From positions 1,331,501 through 1,395,500 of the forward strand of contig JAPFFF010000037.1 in the NCBI GenBank assembly GCA_039105265.1: a stretch of 64,000 nucleotides of DNA. Direction: 5' to 3'. This document shows, one piece after another, positions 1 to 9,981 of this stretch. Within the stretch, counting starts at the first letter, position 1; every line of letters begins with the position of its first letter. Below the pieces are notes generated by a model. The model was not told where the DNA came from. It saw only the letters and a list, made by a program, of their open reading frames with translations, and did not search any database. A program made the position numbers and the translations under genes. The stretch is from Tritrichomonas musculus (lineage: Eukaryota > Parabasalia > Tritrichomonadida > Tritrichomonadidae).

Positions 1-2
1 AA

Positions 3-1412
3 TGCCTCGTTTCATGTCCAGATGGCACTTTTTCTGACAGAAACAAGTGTGTTGAGTGTGACATGCAATGTGAAACATGCAGTTATAGAGGACAGTGCAA
101 CTCTTGTAAAGATGGATACTTGTTCTATCAGAACAAGTGCTTGGATAGATGTAATGATGGCACATATGAAGATGGTGATAATTGTGTTGATTGTGATCGT
201 TCTTGTATTTCGTGCTCTTCGAAAGATCACTGTGAATCTTGCAGTGATGGATTCTTGTTCTATAATTATAAGTGCTATGAATCATGTCCAAAAGGAAGCT
301 TTCCACAAGGAACTGTTTGTATTGACTGTGACAAGTCTTGTGCTGCTTGTTCTTCCTATGATTCATGTAGTGAGTGCAGCGATGGTTACTTGCTCAGTGG
401 AAACAGGTGCTATGATGTGTGCCCAAATGGAACATTTGCTTTCAATGGAAGATGCATCAATTGTGAATCGAAATGTGACATTTGCACTTCATCGAGAGAA
501 TGTTTGAAATGCAAGTCAGGTTATTATGTTCACAATAAAGAATGTGTTGAAACATGTCCACGTGGGACATATCCAGAAGGAGGAGGATGTCAAGAATGCA
601 ATTTAAATTGCACGACATGTCGCTCATCGACTGAATGCATGAGCTGTCGAAGTGGATTCAACCTCCACAATTTCACATGTCTTTCAGAATGTCCATCAGG
701 GACGTATTTGAGTGGTGATCGATGCATTGAATGTGATATCAAGTGTTCGACATGTCGAACATCAACGTACTGCATGACATGCAACGAAGGCTTCTTCTTC
801 TACAATAACAAATGCTACTCGAAATGTCCTCGAGGTAAATATGGCAAAGACAACAAATGTTTTGAATGTGCTCTTACATGCACTACCTGCTCTACAGGTG
901 ACACATGTGACACATGTCGAACAGGTCTGACCCTTGTGAACGGCAAGTGCATTGACCCTAACATTGACCCAACAACGCCAACAACAACAACAACCAGTAC
1001 GATCACTAGAACGATCACTTTCACGAGAACAAACACCATGACACCACCATTAACAACAGCCACAGCAACACCAACATCATCACCATTGATAACAACAGAA
1101 AATCCAACTCTTGACTTGACACCAAGTGAAATAGTCAATGACAAAGCTGTTTCTGTTTCAAAAAGTTCCAGAAAAACACCTTGGATGATCGTTTCCATTC
1201 TCATGATGGTTGCCTCTATTTGCGTCATCGTTCTTATTGTAATTATGATCTTTAGGCAGAAAAAGTCGGTTCCTTACCAAATGAACGATATCCACTCAGA
1301 ATCGACAAACGAAATATTTGAGGCAATGGCACCTGAATCTGACGTACTTAACACCAACGATGCAGATTTGAATACTTTAAATGATCCTTTTATGGAAGAT
1401 GCAGAAGAATGA
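3..1412 (+). CDS. Cys-rich (furin-like repeat) type I membrane protein, 5' partial
   Basis: The frame is open from the left edge, so the start and any signal peptide lie outside the window. About seven repeats of roughly 45 residues follow the pattern C-x2-C-x3-C-x2-C, then C-x2-C-x-G-(Y/F), then C-x3-C-P-x-G-T-(Y/F), as in furin-like or growth-factor-receptor Cys-rich domains. After about nt 960 comes a Thr/Pro-rich stalk, likely glycosylated. A hydrophobic membrane segment lies at about nt 1183-1254, followed by RQKK as stop-transfer and a cytoplasmic tail of about 50 residues. The tail ends in an acidic stretch containing DPF, a tripeptide that binds clathrin adaptor appendages in other eukaryotes. 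Inference: a surface receptor or adhesin that may be endocytosed. Giardia VSPs share the Cys-rich look but have a different tail. The ligand is unknown. Confidence 0.8.
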   Translation, partial: CLVSCPDGTFSDRNKCVECDMQCETCSYRGQCNSCKDGYLFYQNKCLDRCNDGTYEDGDNCVDCDRSCISCSSKDHCESCSDGFLFYNYKCYESCPKGSFPQGTVCIDCDKSCAACSSYDSCSECSDGYLLSGNRCYDVCPNGTFAFNGRCINCESKCDICTSSRECLKCKSGYYVHNKECVETCPRGTYPEGGGCQECNLNCTTCRSSTECMSCRSGFNLHNFTCLSECPSGTYLSGDRCIECDIKCSTCRTSTYCMTCNEGFFFYNNKCYSKCPRGKYGKDNKCFECALTCTTCSTGDTCDTCRTGLTLVNGKCIDPNIDPTTPTTTTTSTITRTITFTRTNTMTPPLTTATATPTSSPLITTENPTLDLTPSEIVNDKAVSVSKSSRKTPWMIVSILMMVASICVIVLIVIMIFRQKKSVPYQMNDIHSESTNEIFEAMAPESDVLNTNDADLNTLNDPFMEDAEE

Positions 1413-1703
1413 TTAATTATTTTATAAAATATTAACGTAAAAAACTTGATTTAATATTTTAAACTTTACAAACTTGCGCAAATGTGTATTTTCATGTTGA
1501 AAACATTAATTGATAAGATATGGAATCACAAAAAAATGTAATTTTTATTTATTTATTATAAATAATATTTTATCCTCGAGTTTTAAATAAGTTTATTTAT
1601 TTAATATTTAAAATCATCAATTATTTCACTAGATAAAAATATTTTTTTTAAAAAAAGTCATTTTGCTTAATCAATTCAAAATTTTTCATATTTTTCTACA
1701 TTT
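1413..1703. other. AT-rich intergenic spacer with initiator-like site
   Basis: No gene is visible. The spacer is very AT-rich with several AATAAA-like stretches after the upstream stop. Near its right end TCATATT (1686-1692) lies 12-18 bases before the next ATG. Confidence 0.6.
1686..1692 (+). promoter_or_regulatory. Initiator (Inr)-like TCATATT
   Basis: TCATATT fits the trichomonad initiator TCA(+1)YWYT. Trichomonads are known to start transcription at the A of this element with very short 5' leaders. Here the A is 16 bases before the ATG at 1704, which supports that start. Similar sites are TCATAAA before the Cdc25-like gene (about 11596 to 11590, minus), TCATTCA before the copine gene (minus) and TCATTGT before the ATG at 47902. 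Confidence 0.5.
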
Positions 1704-4700
1704 ATGGCTTTTAGACTTCCTTTAGTGCATAATCAAGATAATGATATTAAAGGTCATGTCGTTTTCCAAAAGTATCCTAGATTTGAACGTAAAATTACTT
1801 CATTTCAAAATTCTAATTCCAAAAATCAAAAAGAAATACAATTATTAGATGAAAGATATAAATTCAATATATATGATCATCTCCCCAGGCTATTTACCAT
1901 TACAACTAATAATGGATCTTATAAATTTAATATTGAAATGCTTAAAGATTCATGTTCAGTGATCAAAGAATACCTTGAAGAAAATCCGAATTTTTATGAG
2001 TATCATATCAATGTCGATGATGGAACAAACGTCATGCGAAAATTTGAACAAATGTATATCGGCAAAACAGTTAAATTTCTCGAAACAGAACTTCCATTAT
2101 GCAGACAAATTACCAAAGAATTAAACCTTCGTTTTTGTCCAAATAACCTGAAGTATCCTTCATCATATACCCCAGGATTTAGCACCTGGGGAATGAGAAA
2201 TGATTTTTCAATAGATGTGAGAATTAACGATCAACAATTCAATACTTTTATTCAAGAGAAGTATTCAAAAACATTTACGATAGTTACAAACAGCAAAGAA
2301 TATCATTGTAATAACATCGGCGTTTTATCATCAAAAGTAATTAGAGAGTTAATTCAAAAAGATCCACTTATTGACCGCTTCGTTTATGACTTTGATGATG
2401 ACTTTGACGGTTTTCAACAAATTTGCGACTTTTTCAATTTTAAATCGGTCCCTCTCAACGTTAATAATATGAACACTCTAAAAATGATCGCCTATGACCT
2501 TCAAATCACTTCCATTTTATACGACATTGACAGCTCCATCAACGAATACGAGAAGATTTCGCAGGCAATCGACGAGCAGCAAATCATCATTGATTCGATA
2601 AACGAGCTGTTCGATCTTCTTTATAATATTAAAGAAAAAACGGTTGATTCCGTTAAAAATAAAATTATTGAATCCAACTGGTCAAAATCTGAACAAAGCG
2701 TGCTTGAATTGGCTGCCTTTATTCTTCAAGTTATTCAGTCTGACATTCTATTGCATCCGTTCTTGATTGAGTTGCTTATTGAGCTTGATAAAGAAGCAAA
2801 TGAAACAAATAAATTAGACACACTTCTTCCTATTGTCAAGAAACAATTGATGCTTTCGTTTGCTGCGACTCCATTAATATCGTCTTTTATCTACAAATTG
2901 TACATGAAAGGGTTTATTCAAAAAGTGGAAATAACCGAAAAATTGACAAGATTTATTAAAGGAACCAAAGAAAATGTGAAATACCCTTCTTCTTCTTTTT
3001 CTAATAATAATAGCACGAGTTATGGAAGAGAACCTTATCTTTGGTTTTGGCCAGAAATTTATGAGTTGATTGATTCAAATGAAAAGGCTTTAAATCGTTG
3101 TTTTGCGGTTCAGCAAAGATCATTCATTAAACTTTATTTGCCTGATAGAGTGGATGATTTTAAAAGGATGAGAGATAGTGGTGAACCTGACGATATCATT
3201 ACTAAAGCACTTCGTGATGATGACGTTGATACGTTGCAATCAATTGTGTCAAAAAGTGAAAATAAAATTTCAAATGCAAATGTTCCATTCAATATTTTTG
3301 AAAGCTTTATCCCTAATGGAAGCACTGATTTTATTAATTATGCAGCTGCTTATGGTGCAATTAAATGCTTCAAATATCTGTTGTTAAATCATGCTGAAAT
3401 AAATGAATTAACATTCAAATACGCTGTCTTTGGATGCAACATTGAAATCATAAAAATTGTGTATCAACATATATCAACCAATTTAGTTAATTCAGCACTG
3501 AATCGGCAACGAAATTCTTCATTGAATAGAAAAGGAGATTCGTTGCTTTTAGCAATAATTGAATCTGCAATAATGAAGCATCAGAATAATTTGTTTGATT
3601 GGATTTGTGAGCAAAATTTTGTCATAAATAATTTGAATGAAAATTTGTTGTCGCAATTAGTTCTTACTTCTGTTAAATATGGAAATGCTCATTCAATTAT
3701 TGAGTTAATTGATAAAGGTTTCAATTTCCAATCAATTGATAAACTCAATTGTAAAAATATCATAAATATGGCTGCATCGAAAGGTTTCTACAAAATTTTA
3801 CAATTACTTTTCATTCTCATGAATAAAAGAATTGATTTATTTTTGAGCGGGAATTTAGATTTATTCGATGCTAATTCATGTGTCACTTTTGGAAGTCTCT
3901 CTATTTTCAAGTTTATAATTCAGAAGTTCAACAATGAACAACTGATAAAGAAATCATTTTTAATCGCAATTGGTAAAAATTGCATTGATATCATTGATTA
4001 CATTCTTGAGAATCATTATAAAAATGATTTCATTTTGACAAAAGATGACATTACACAAGCTTTGTTGAATTCAATCAACAATAATTCCAATGAACTTTTT
4101 ATATATTTAATTGATCATTTTAAAGCAATTGATCCGAATACTTTTGTTGATTTTAATAGCCAATTTAATGTCATTTTGGCTGAAGCTTGCAATGCTGGCA
4201 ATTTTGAAGTATCGAAGACAATCGTTGACATCATTCTTAAAGATGATCCACGAAATGACTTTACTTTGCCTTTTTATAAAGCGATCATTTCAGAATCATT
4301 AAAAATATGTCAATATTTCATTGATAAAAAAGTTTTCATTGAGTATGAAATCATTTCTTCTCAGGTTAACAAACTTTCATCAATGAAAAAAGATATTTTA
4401 TCACTAATAATTCAAAATTGCACGCCAGAAGCAAAAGAGACATTCTTTTCATGTTATTTAAATGAAGTAATTAAGAAAGAAAATGTTGATCTTGTTGATT
4501 ATTTATTGAATAAAGGAGCTCACTCTAATCAAGCCTTATTTGAAGCCGTTAAAACACAAAACTTAGATTTGGTTAACATGATTCTTAATTACAACAGTCA
4601 TCCTTCTTTTGTTAATCAAAAATCAGCCAATGGACCTGTTTTAAGTTTAGCTGTTCATGACAATAATGTTCCTATTGTTAAGCGTCTTCTTTCTGTTCCT

Positions 4701-7565
4701 GGAATTGATCCCAATCTTTATGATAAAAGCAACATTACTCCTCTCATTAGTGCCATTATAAATCTCAACATTGATCTAGTTGACATGATAATTAACTTCT
4801 ACGGATCAAATATTCAATCACAAATATGGCAGCTTAATGAAGGAATTAAAAGAATCTTATTAAAACTTTCTTCAAGTCATAGAAAAGATACAAGAATTTT
4901 GGCAATTTTGAACAGACTCATTGAAATTGACAATATTGATTTAAATATTCATGAAGGACGATACACATTGTTAACTTATGCTTGTGAAGCAAATGAAATT
5001 AATATTGTTAAAATGCTGTTGAAATTAGATAAAGTTGATGTTAATTTATATGCACCAACAACAGCAAGCACACCTTTAATGATTGCTATTGAAATGAAGA
5101 ACTTTGAAATAGCGAAACTTCTTATTGAATGCCCACGAACAAACATTAATCTAAGAAATTACATTAATCAAACAGCGTTGACAATTGCTGTTCAAAACAA
5201 TCTTGAAGAAATTGTTACTTTATTAATTAATGATAAAAAATTTGATCATGTTGAAAGTTGTCTTGATTTCGCTTTTTCAGTGTCAACTGGGATTATTTCT
5301 GTCCTTTTGTTTTCAATCAAAGATCTTGATGTTAATTACAAGATTATTAAAAATGTTGGAAGAAGTCCTGATATTTCTCAAAGATCAAAAAATGGACCAG
5401 CTCAATTAAATGCATTTTCTTTCTTTGAAACAACATTAACAAATGCTGTTAATAAAGGAGATATTGAATTGATTGATTTGATTGTTAATCATCCTTCCTT
5501 TGATCCAATTAAATCAAATCTTAAAATGGCAATTTTTAACTCAATTAAAAAGAACAACATTGAAATCTTCAATAAATTATCAAGCATTAAAAATTATGAT
5601 ATTAACATGTTCAATCTTAAAGGTGAATCACTTCTTGTTTCTGCTGTAATGAGTAACAATCAAATGATAATTGACGAAATCTTTAAAAATGAAAATTTTG
5701 ACTCTGAAAAAAGTAACCTTCAAAGTGCATTCATTCAATCATTCACTGTTAAAAAAGATTTTTCTTTAGACATAATGAATCAATTGTATGAGTATGATTC
5801 AAATCATAAAAAATTGATCAATTTAAATAAGATTTTACCAAATGGAAAGTCATTCTTTACTAGTATTCCTCCTCGATTTGATAATATTGAAAATCTTGTC
5901 AACTTTTTCTTAGATCATGGAGCTGATCCAAACATACCTGATAGCCAAGGCGTTTATCCACTTGAATATGCAATTTTGGAAATGGCAACACCATTTGTTA
6001 TTGCTCTTCTTGATTCAGGAAAAGTTGATTATTCAGTAAAATGTAAAGGAAACTATATTCCTTTAACAAGTAGTAATGCAAAGATAATGAGTAGGTATCA
6101 AACTGACTCAATGAAGTCTTATCTTCATTTAGCTGCTAGATCTAATGACTCTCAAATTCTCATTGAATTTCTTCAAAGAAATTTGATCGATGTAAATGTA
6201 ACTGATGATTTAGGTGAAACTCCTTTGATGGACGCTTGCAGATCAAGAAAAAGCGAAAATATTCAACAACTTTTTCTGAGAGATGACTTGGATTACCTCC
6301 ATCGAAACAATAAAGGTGAAGATGCATTGAAAATTATTGAAAACTTTACTTTGAAGCAAAGAGCAGAGCCAGCAGATACAAAAGAAAAATATTGTGAATG
6401 CTTGCTTGATTTGGTTAAGAAAGGCTTCTCTTATTCTGCAAGCAGCTATGCATATCGTAACCGAATTCTGGCACAAAACAAAGAAGAGAACAAAGATAAT
6501 GAAAATAGAGAAGAAAACAAAGATATTGAAAACAAAGAAGAAAACAAAGATAATGAAAATAGAGAAGAAAACAAAGATATTGAAAATAAAGAAGAAAACA
6601 AAGATAATGAAAATAGAGAAGAAAACAAAGATAATGAAAATAAAGAAGAAAGCAAAGATATTGAAAATAAAGAAGAAAGCAAAGATATTGAAAACAAAGA
6701 AGAAAGTAAAGGTAGTGGAAACAATGAAGAAAGCAAAGATATTGAAAATAAAGAAGAATACAAAGATAATGAAAATAAAGAAGAAAGCAAAGATATTGAA
6801 AATAAAGAAGAAAACAAAGATATTGGAAATAAAGAAGAAAGCAAAGATATTGAAAATAAAGAAGAAAACAAAGATATTGAAAATAAAGAAGAAAGCAAAG
6901 GTAGTGGAAACAATGAAGAAAATAAAGATGATGAAAATAGAGAAAAAGCAGGTATTAATGAAAATGAAAAAGAAGATAAAGAAGATTCTGCTAAAAAATT
7001 TTCATTTTCATTTGGTACAAATCAAAATTTCTCTTCTTTTGGCAGCCATTTTTCATTCGGCCAAAATGCCAAGTCCAGTGTTGAGAATAAAGCAGCCAAT
7101 GAAGCAAATAATTCATTTTCAACCAACAACAAATTTGGTTCATTTGGCAGCAACAACAAGTTTTCTTTTGAAAACAAAAAGAAAGACGATAATGACGTAA
7201 ACCATTCAAAATTTACATTTCAATTTAATAATAAATTCAATGCAAATCCATCGTCTAACGACCAAAATAATGGCATGAAAACTTTCGTTTTCACCAATAA
7301 CAAGAAATTTGACAAAAATTCGAATAGCTTCAATTCACCACCTTTCAAATTCAGTATGCAACCTTCAGAAAAAGTTGGAAATCAAGAACTTTTTAATGAG
7401 TCCATGAATTTACAACAAGAAATTAAAGATGAAATTGCTGAATCTTTCAGTAACTTGAAACCAGAAGAAGTAGAAAAAATGGCAGAAAAACTTAAAGAAA
7501 TTGCAGAGAGAAAAGCAATGAAGTTATATGAATCTTTATCTAATAAAAAAACAGAAAATAAATAA
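1704..7565 (+). CDS. Giant BTB-like / DUF3447-ankyrin protein with charged repeats and FG-repeat tail
   Basis: 1953 residues. Two BTB-like modules appear near the N terminus (about residues 55-145 and 185-280; each begins F-T-I-x-T-N and continues with x-Y-x-F/C-N). A helical stretch and a DUF3447-type segment follow (about residue 530, FINYAAAYGAIKCFKYLL). Residues of about 560-1570 are ankyrin-like repeats. Residues 1594-1746 are 17 copies of a 9-residue charged repeat. The tail (about 1770-1860) is rich in Phe-Gly, including FSFG twice, SSFG and GSFG. The end is a charged helix. Ankyrin arrays bind proteins. FSFG repeats are the hallmark of nucleoporins and nuclear transport cofactors, so a nuclear-pore or transport link is possible, but low-complexity drift is the alternative. 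The ATG was chosen because an initiator-like site lies 16 bases upstream. Confidence 0.85.
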   Translation: MAFRLPLVHNQDNDIKGHVVFQKYPRFERKITSFQNSNSKNQKEIQLLDERYKFNIYDHLPRLFTITTNNGSYKFNIEMLKDSCSVIKEYLEENPNFYEYHINVDDGTNVMRKFEQMYIGKTVKFLETELPLCRQITKELNLRFCPNNLKYPSSYTPGFSTWGMRNDFSIDVRINDQQFNTFIQEKYSKTFTIVTNSKEYHCNNIGVLSSKVIRELIQKDPLIDRFVYDFDDDFDGFQQICDFFNFKSVPLNVNNMNTLKMIAYDLQITSILYDIDSSINEYEKISQAIDEQQIIIDSINELFDLLYNIKEKTVDSVKNKIIESNWSKSEQSVLELAAFILQVIQSDILLHPFLIELLIELDKEANETNKLDTLLPIVKKQLMLSFAATPLISSFIYKLYMKGFIQKVEITEKLTRFIKGTKENVKYPSSSFSNNNSTSYGREPYLWFWPEIYELIDSNEKALNRCFAVQQRSFIKLYLPDRVDDFKRMRDSGEPDDIITKALRDDDVDTLQSIVSKSENKISNANVPFNIFESFIPNGSTDFINYAAAYGAIKCFKYLLLNHAEINELTFKYAVFGCNIEIIKIVYQHISTNLVNSALNRQRNSSLNRKGDSLLLAIIESAIMKHQNNLFDWICEQNFVINNLNENLLSQLVLTSVKYGNAHSIIELIDKGFNFQSIDKLNCKNIINMAASKGFYKILQLLFILMNKRIDLFLSGNLDLFDANSCVTFGSLSIFKFIIQKFNNEQLIKKSFLIAIGKNCIDIIDYILENHYKNDFILTKDDITQALLNSINNNSNELFIYLIDHFKAIDPNTFVDFNSQFNVILAEACNAGNFEVSKTIVDIILKDDPRNDFTLPFYKAIISESLKICQYFIDKKVFIEYEIISSQVNKLSSMKKDILSLIIQNCTPEAKETFFSCYLNEVIKKENVDLVDYLLNKGAHSNQALFEAVKTQNLDLVNMILNYNSHPSFVNQKSANGPVLSLAVHDNNVPIVKRLLSVPGIDPNLYDKSNITPLISAIINLNIDLVDMIINFYGSNIQSQIWQLNEGIKRILLKLSSSHRKDTRILAILNRLIEIDNIDLNIHEGRYTLLTYACEANEINIVKMLLKLDKVDVNLYAPTTASTPLMIAIEMKNFEIAKLLIECPRTNINLRNYINQTALTIAVQNNLEEIVTLLINDKKFDHVESCLDFAFSVSTGIISVLLFSIKDLDVNYKIIKNVGRSPDISQRSKNGPAQLNAFSFFETTLTNAVNKGDIELIDLIVNHPSFDPIKSNLKMAIFNSIKKNNIEIFNKLSSIKNYDINMFNLKGESLLVSAVMSNNQMIIDEIFKNENFDSEKSNLQSAFIQSFTVKKDFSLDIMNQLYEYDSNHKKLINLNKILPNGKSFFTSIPPRFDNIENLVNFFLDHGADPNIPDSQGVYPLEYAILEMATPFVIALLDSGKVDYSVKCKGNYIPLTSSNAKIMSRYQTDSMKSYLHLAARSNDSQILIEFLQRNLIDVNVTDDLGETPLMDACRSRKSENIQQLFLRDDLDYLHRNNKGEDALKIIENFTLKQRAEPADTKEKYCECLLDLVKKGFSYSASSYAYRNRILAQNKEENKDNENREENKDIENKEENKDNENREENKDIENKEENKDNENREENKDNENKEESKDIENKEESKDIENKEESKGSGNNEESKDIENKEEYKDNENKEESKDIENKEENKDIGNKEESKDIENKEENKDIENKEESKGSGNNEENKDDENREKAGINENEKEDKEDSAKKFSFSFGTNQNFSSFGSHFSFGQNAKSSVENKAANEANNSFSTNNKFGSFGSNNKFSFENKKKDDNDVNHSKFTFQFNNKFNANPSSNDQNNGMKTFVFTNNKKFDKNSNSFNSPPFKFSMQPSEKVGNQELFNESMNLQQEIKDEIAESFSNLKPEEVEKMAEKLKEIAERKAMKLYESLSNKKTENK
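6483..6941 (+). repeat. 27-bp tandem repeat array inside the ankyrin/FG gene
   Basis: Seventeen in-phase 27-bp units encode variants of EENKDNENR, EESKDIENK and EESKGSGNN. Two units carrying GSGNN sit seven units apart in the same context, indicating a block duplication of several units. The purine-rich array leaves other frames open on both strands, which explains the overlapping spurious reading frames there. Copy number is likely variable between strains. Confidence 0.9.
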
Positions 7566-7965
7566 ACGAAGCATATAAAAAATAAAAAAAGATGAGATAT
7601 AGTATATTGGCAAAATTCAATTATTATATATTTTATAAAATGCAATTACCAGATTTTTGACCAATTTTTTTTGTTTTATAATATTTATAGAGTTTTTTGA
7701 TCAATTCTGATTTTTTGAAGTCATCTTCAAAATATTTTAATTTCTTTGCAAATCATTGAAATGGTATCTAACTATAAATACATATTAAGTATACATATTA
7801 TAAATTGTATCTTTAATATAAATATTTAAAAATATTTAGATATTATTATTTTTAATTCAAGATATATTATTTTAAACATATTTTTTAATTAGTTAAAATT
7901 TGAATTATTCGATAAAAAATTGAACGAGATATATAATAATATTAAGAAAAATTCTATCAATTATA
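7566..7965. other. AT-rich intergenic spacer
   Basis: No gene seen. Mostly A/T runs. TCAATTA lies 5-11 bases before the next ATG and may serve as a weak initiator. Confidence 0.5.
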
Positions 7966-9981
7966 ATGAGCAAAAAGTCGTTCATATTATCGTCTGCAGG
8001 ATTAAAAAATCTAGTCGAAAATCAAAATTATGGTGATGATTTTAAATTTATTTTCGGAGAGCATGAGATCCAAATGAAAAATCTCTTTGCAGAATTTATT
8101 TCTCCATATGTTTCACAAATTCATCAATCAGATCCAACAATTACTTCTATTCATTTTTCTAACAAAAATTCTACCAATCATACAAAAAAAAACTATTTTT
8201 ATAAAATGAGTGAAGAAGTATTTTATCTTTTTGAATCGATCAGTAAGGGTAACTCGATTGAAATCGACAAAGAACGATGTTTTCAGCTTCAAATCATCTC
8301 AGTTCTTTTAAAAAACAAAGAAATGTTCACGAAACTTGACGAACTTTTTGAAGATGAAGATGATCAAGAAAATTTTGAGAAGAAAATCAGCGAAAAACTC
8401 GATTTTGTTTCATTTCTTGAAATGAATTCAGATTCAACAGAAATCTGGAATCAGAGTAAAAATATTGAATACATTGCATCCAAATTATATTCGATTGATA
8501 CAGATCAAATAATTGACCTTTCGCGGACAGTTTTTTATTCAATTTTGAAGAGCTCCAAACTGACGATTGAAAGCGAAGACTGGCTTCTTGACCTGGTTGA
8601 CAAATTCACGAGCAAAAATGATGAAGAAGAAAAGTGCCACTTTTCAATGGATAACGTTTATTTCTATGAAGAGGTCAATTTTGACTTTTTGAGTGAATCT
8701 AGATTGAAAGAATTCGTTGAAAAAGTTAATCCGAATGAAATGACAGTCCCACTCTGGAACAAGATCAGGAAGTGCTTCTACTTCACCATGAAAGAGTCGC
8801 GGCAAGAATCGTCCAAGTCAAACGAAAGAGAAGGAAACGGTTTCTATCGTCACATTCAACGATACGCAGAAAATATCGTCGTTGGCGGAAATGATGATCA
8901 CCGTCAGATTGGCGAAAACCCCAGCAAAAACAGGCATAATGATCCAGTCATCAACCCTCCTCAGAATTTGCAGCTGGATCCGTCTTCGCTCCTGTCTTAC
9001 TCGGCCTACTACCGGCACTCGGTTTCTGTCACTCGTCCTGGCTCTCTGATCGGAGTTGGCGAAAACGACGGCCGAATCAGCGGCTCGCTCGAGAAGACAG
9101 GCATCAGCCGATTTAAAGAGTTTTCGATGAATGACAGCAGCGGGCGGCCGCTGTCGCCGGTTTCCGCTGTCTGCACTGCTTGCGGCACTCTCTACATGTT
9201 CACAAAAAGTTGTGGCAGCGGGAGGCAGCTCGTTTACTGCGATAATGGAATAAACGCGGGCACCCCAGTCTTTCTTGACATTGGCAGCCACGAACCAGTG
9301 TCACTTTTCGGCGGTTATTCACATGCAGCTGCAATCTGCGCCGATGGTGAAGTCATCTTCATCAACCGTGAATCAGTCAGAAAATCGCCATCGTCACGCA
9401 TCGATGCTGTTTCTCTTCCTGGCGGCGAGAAGGTGACGATGGTTGCCTGCCTCAACAATTCAGTTTTTGCGCTGAGCTGGAGCGGGCGGGTCTTCGCGTC
9501 AGTCGTCGAATCAGGAAGCTGCGCCCTCAAATTTTCAGAGGTTTCAGAACTGTCAGGCCAAAAAGTCGTCTGGCTGTCTGGCTCGTACGATCACTGCCTG
9601 GCAGTCAGCAGTGGAGGCCGAGTCTTTGGGCGCGGATCAAACGGTTATGGCCAGCTCGGCTTTGAGGAAGGAAGAAGTGAAGTTCCCTCGTTCACTGAGA
9701 TTTCGTCACTTTCTGGCCACGAAGTCAGGGCAGCCTACGCCGGATATTGTCATTCACTTTTCGAGACGCGTGAAGGCAGAGTCCTCGCCTGTGGATACAA
9801 CCGTTATGGCGAACTCCTCCTCAGCAGTGGCCCAAGCGACGAATACGTTTATTCGCCAGCAGAGACGACGATCACAGGCGGTGCCACATTTTGTGTTGCT
9901 GGTGACCTGATGAGTGCCGTTTTCATCGGTGGTGATCCTCCGCCCAACACACCAAACACGCCAGCCCGCTATCAGCACTAA
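7966..9981 (+). CDS. BTB-like and RCC1-repeat protein
   Basis: 671 residues. The N terminus (about residues 20-115) is a BTB-like domain of the trichomonad type, starting FKFIFGEHEIQMKNLFAEFI. A helical BACK-like region runs to about residue 290. The C-terminal half holds RCC1-type repeats, clearest at SGSYDHCLAVSSGGRVFGRG with SNGYGQLGF and at AGYCHSLFETREGRVLACGYN with NRYGEL. RCC1 propellers bind chromatin and Ran or serve as general scaffolds; BTB domains often recruit Cullin-3. A ubiquitin-ligase adaptor is a reasonable inference, not shown. The DNA of the RCC1 half (from about 8970) is visibly much richer in G+C than the N-terminal half and all neighbours. The gene ends in a Pro/Asn/Thr tail. 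Confidence 0.85.
   Translation: MSKKSFILSSAGLKNLVENQNYGDDFKFIFGEHEIQMKNLFAEFISPYVSQIHQSDPTITSIHFSNKNSTNHTKKNYFYKMSEEVFYLFESISKGNSIEIDKERCFQLQIISVLLKNKEMFTKLDELFEDEDDQENFEKKISEKLDFVSFLEMNSDSTEIWNQSKNIEYIASKLYSIDTDQIIDLSRTVFYSILKSSKLTIESEDWLLDLVDKFTSKNDEEEKCHFSMDNVYFYEEVNFDFLSESRLKEFVEKVNPNEMTVPLWNKIRKCFYFTMKESRQESSKSNEREGNGFYRHIQRYAENIVVGGNDDHRQIGENPSKNRHNDPVINPPQNLQLDPSSLLSYSAYYRHSVSVTRPGSLIGVGENDGRISGSLEKTGISRFKEFSMNDSSGRPLSPVSAVCTACGTLYMFTKSCGSGRQLVYCDNGINAGTPVFLDIGSHEPVSLFGGYSHAAAICADGEVIFINRESVRKSPSSRIDAVSLPGGEKVTMVACLNNSVFALSWSGRVFASVVESGSCALKFSEVSELSGQKVVWLSGSYDHCLAVSSGGRVFGRGSNGYGQLGFEEGRSEVPSFTEISSLSGHEVRAAYAGYCHSLFETREGRVLACGYNRYGELLLSSGPSDEYVYSPAETTITGGATFCVAGDLMSAVFIGGDPPPNTPNTPARYQH

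Noticed and set aside
6394-7200. Long Lys-rich and Leu/Ser-rich frames overlapping the ankyrin gene on both strands
   Set aside because: They arise from the 27-bp purine-rich repeat, whose length keeps every stop-free frame open.
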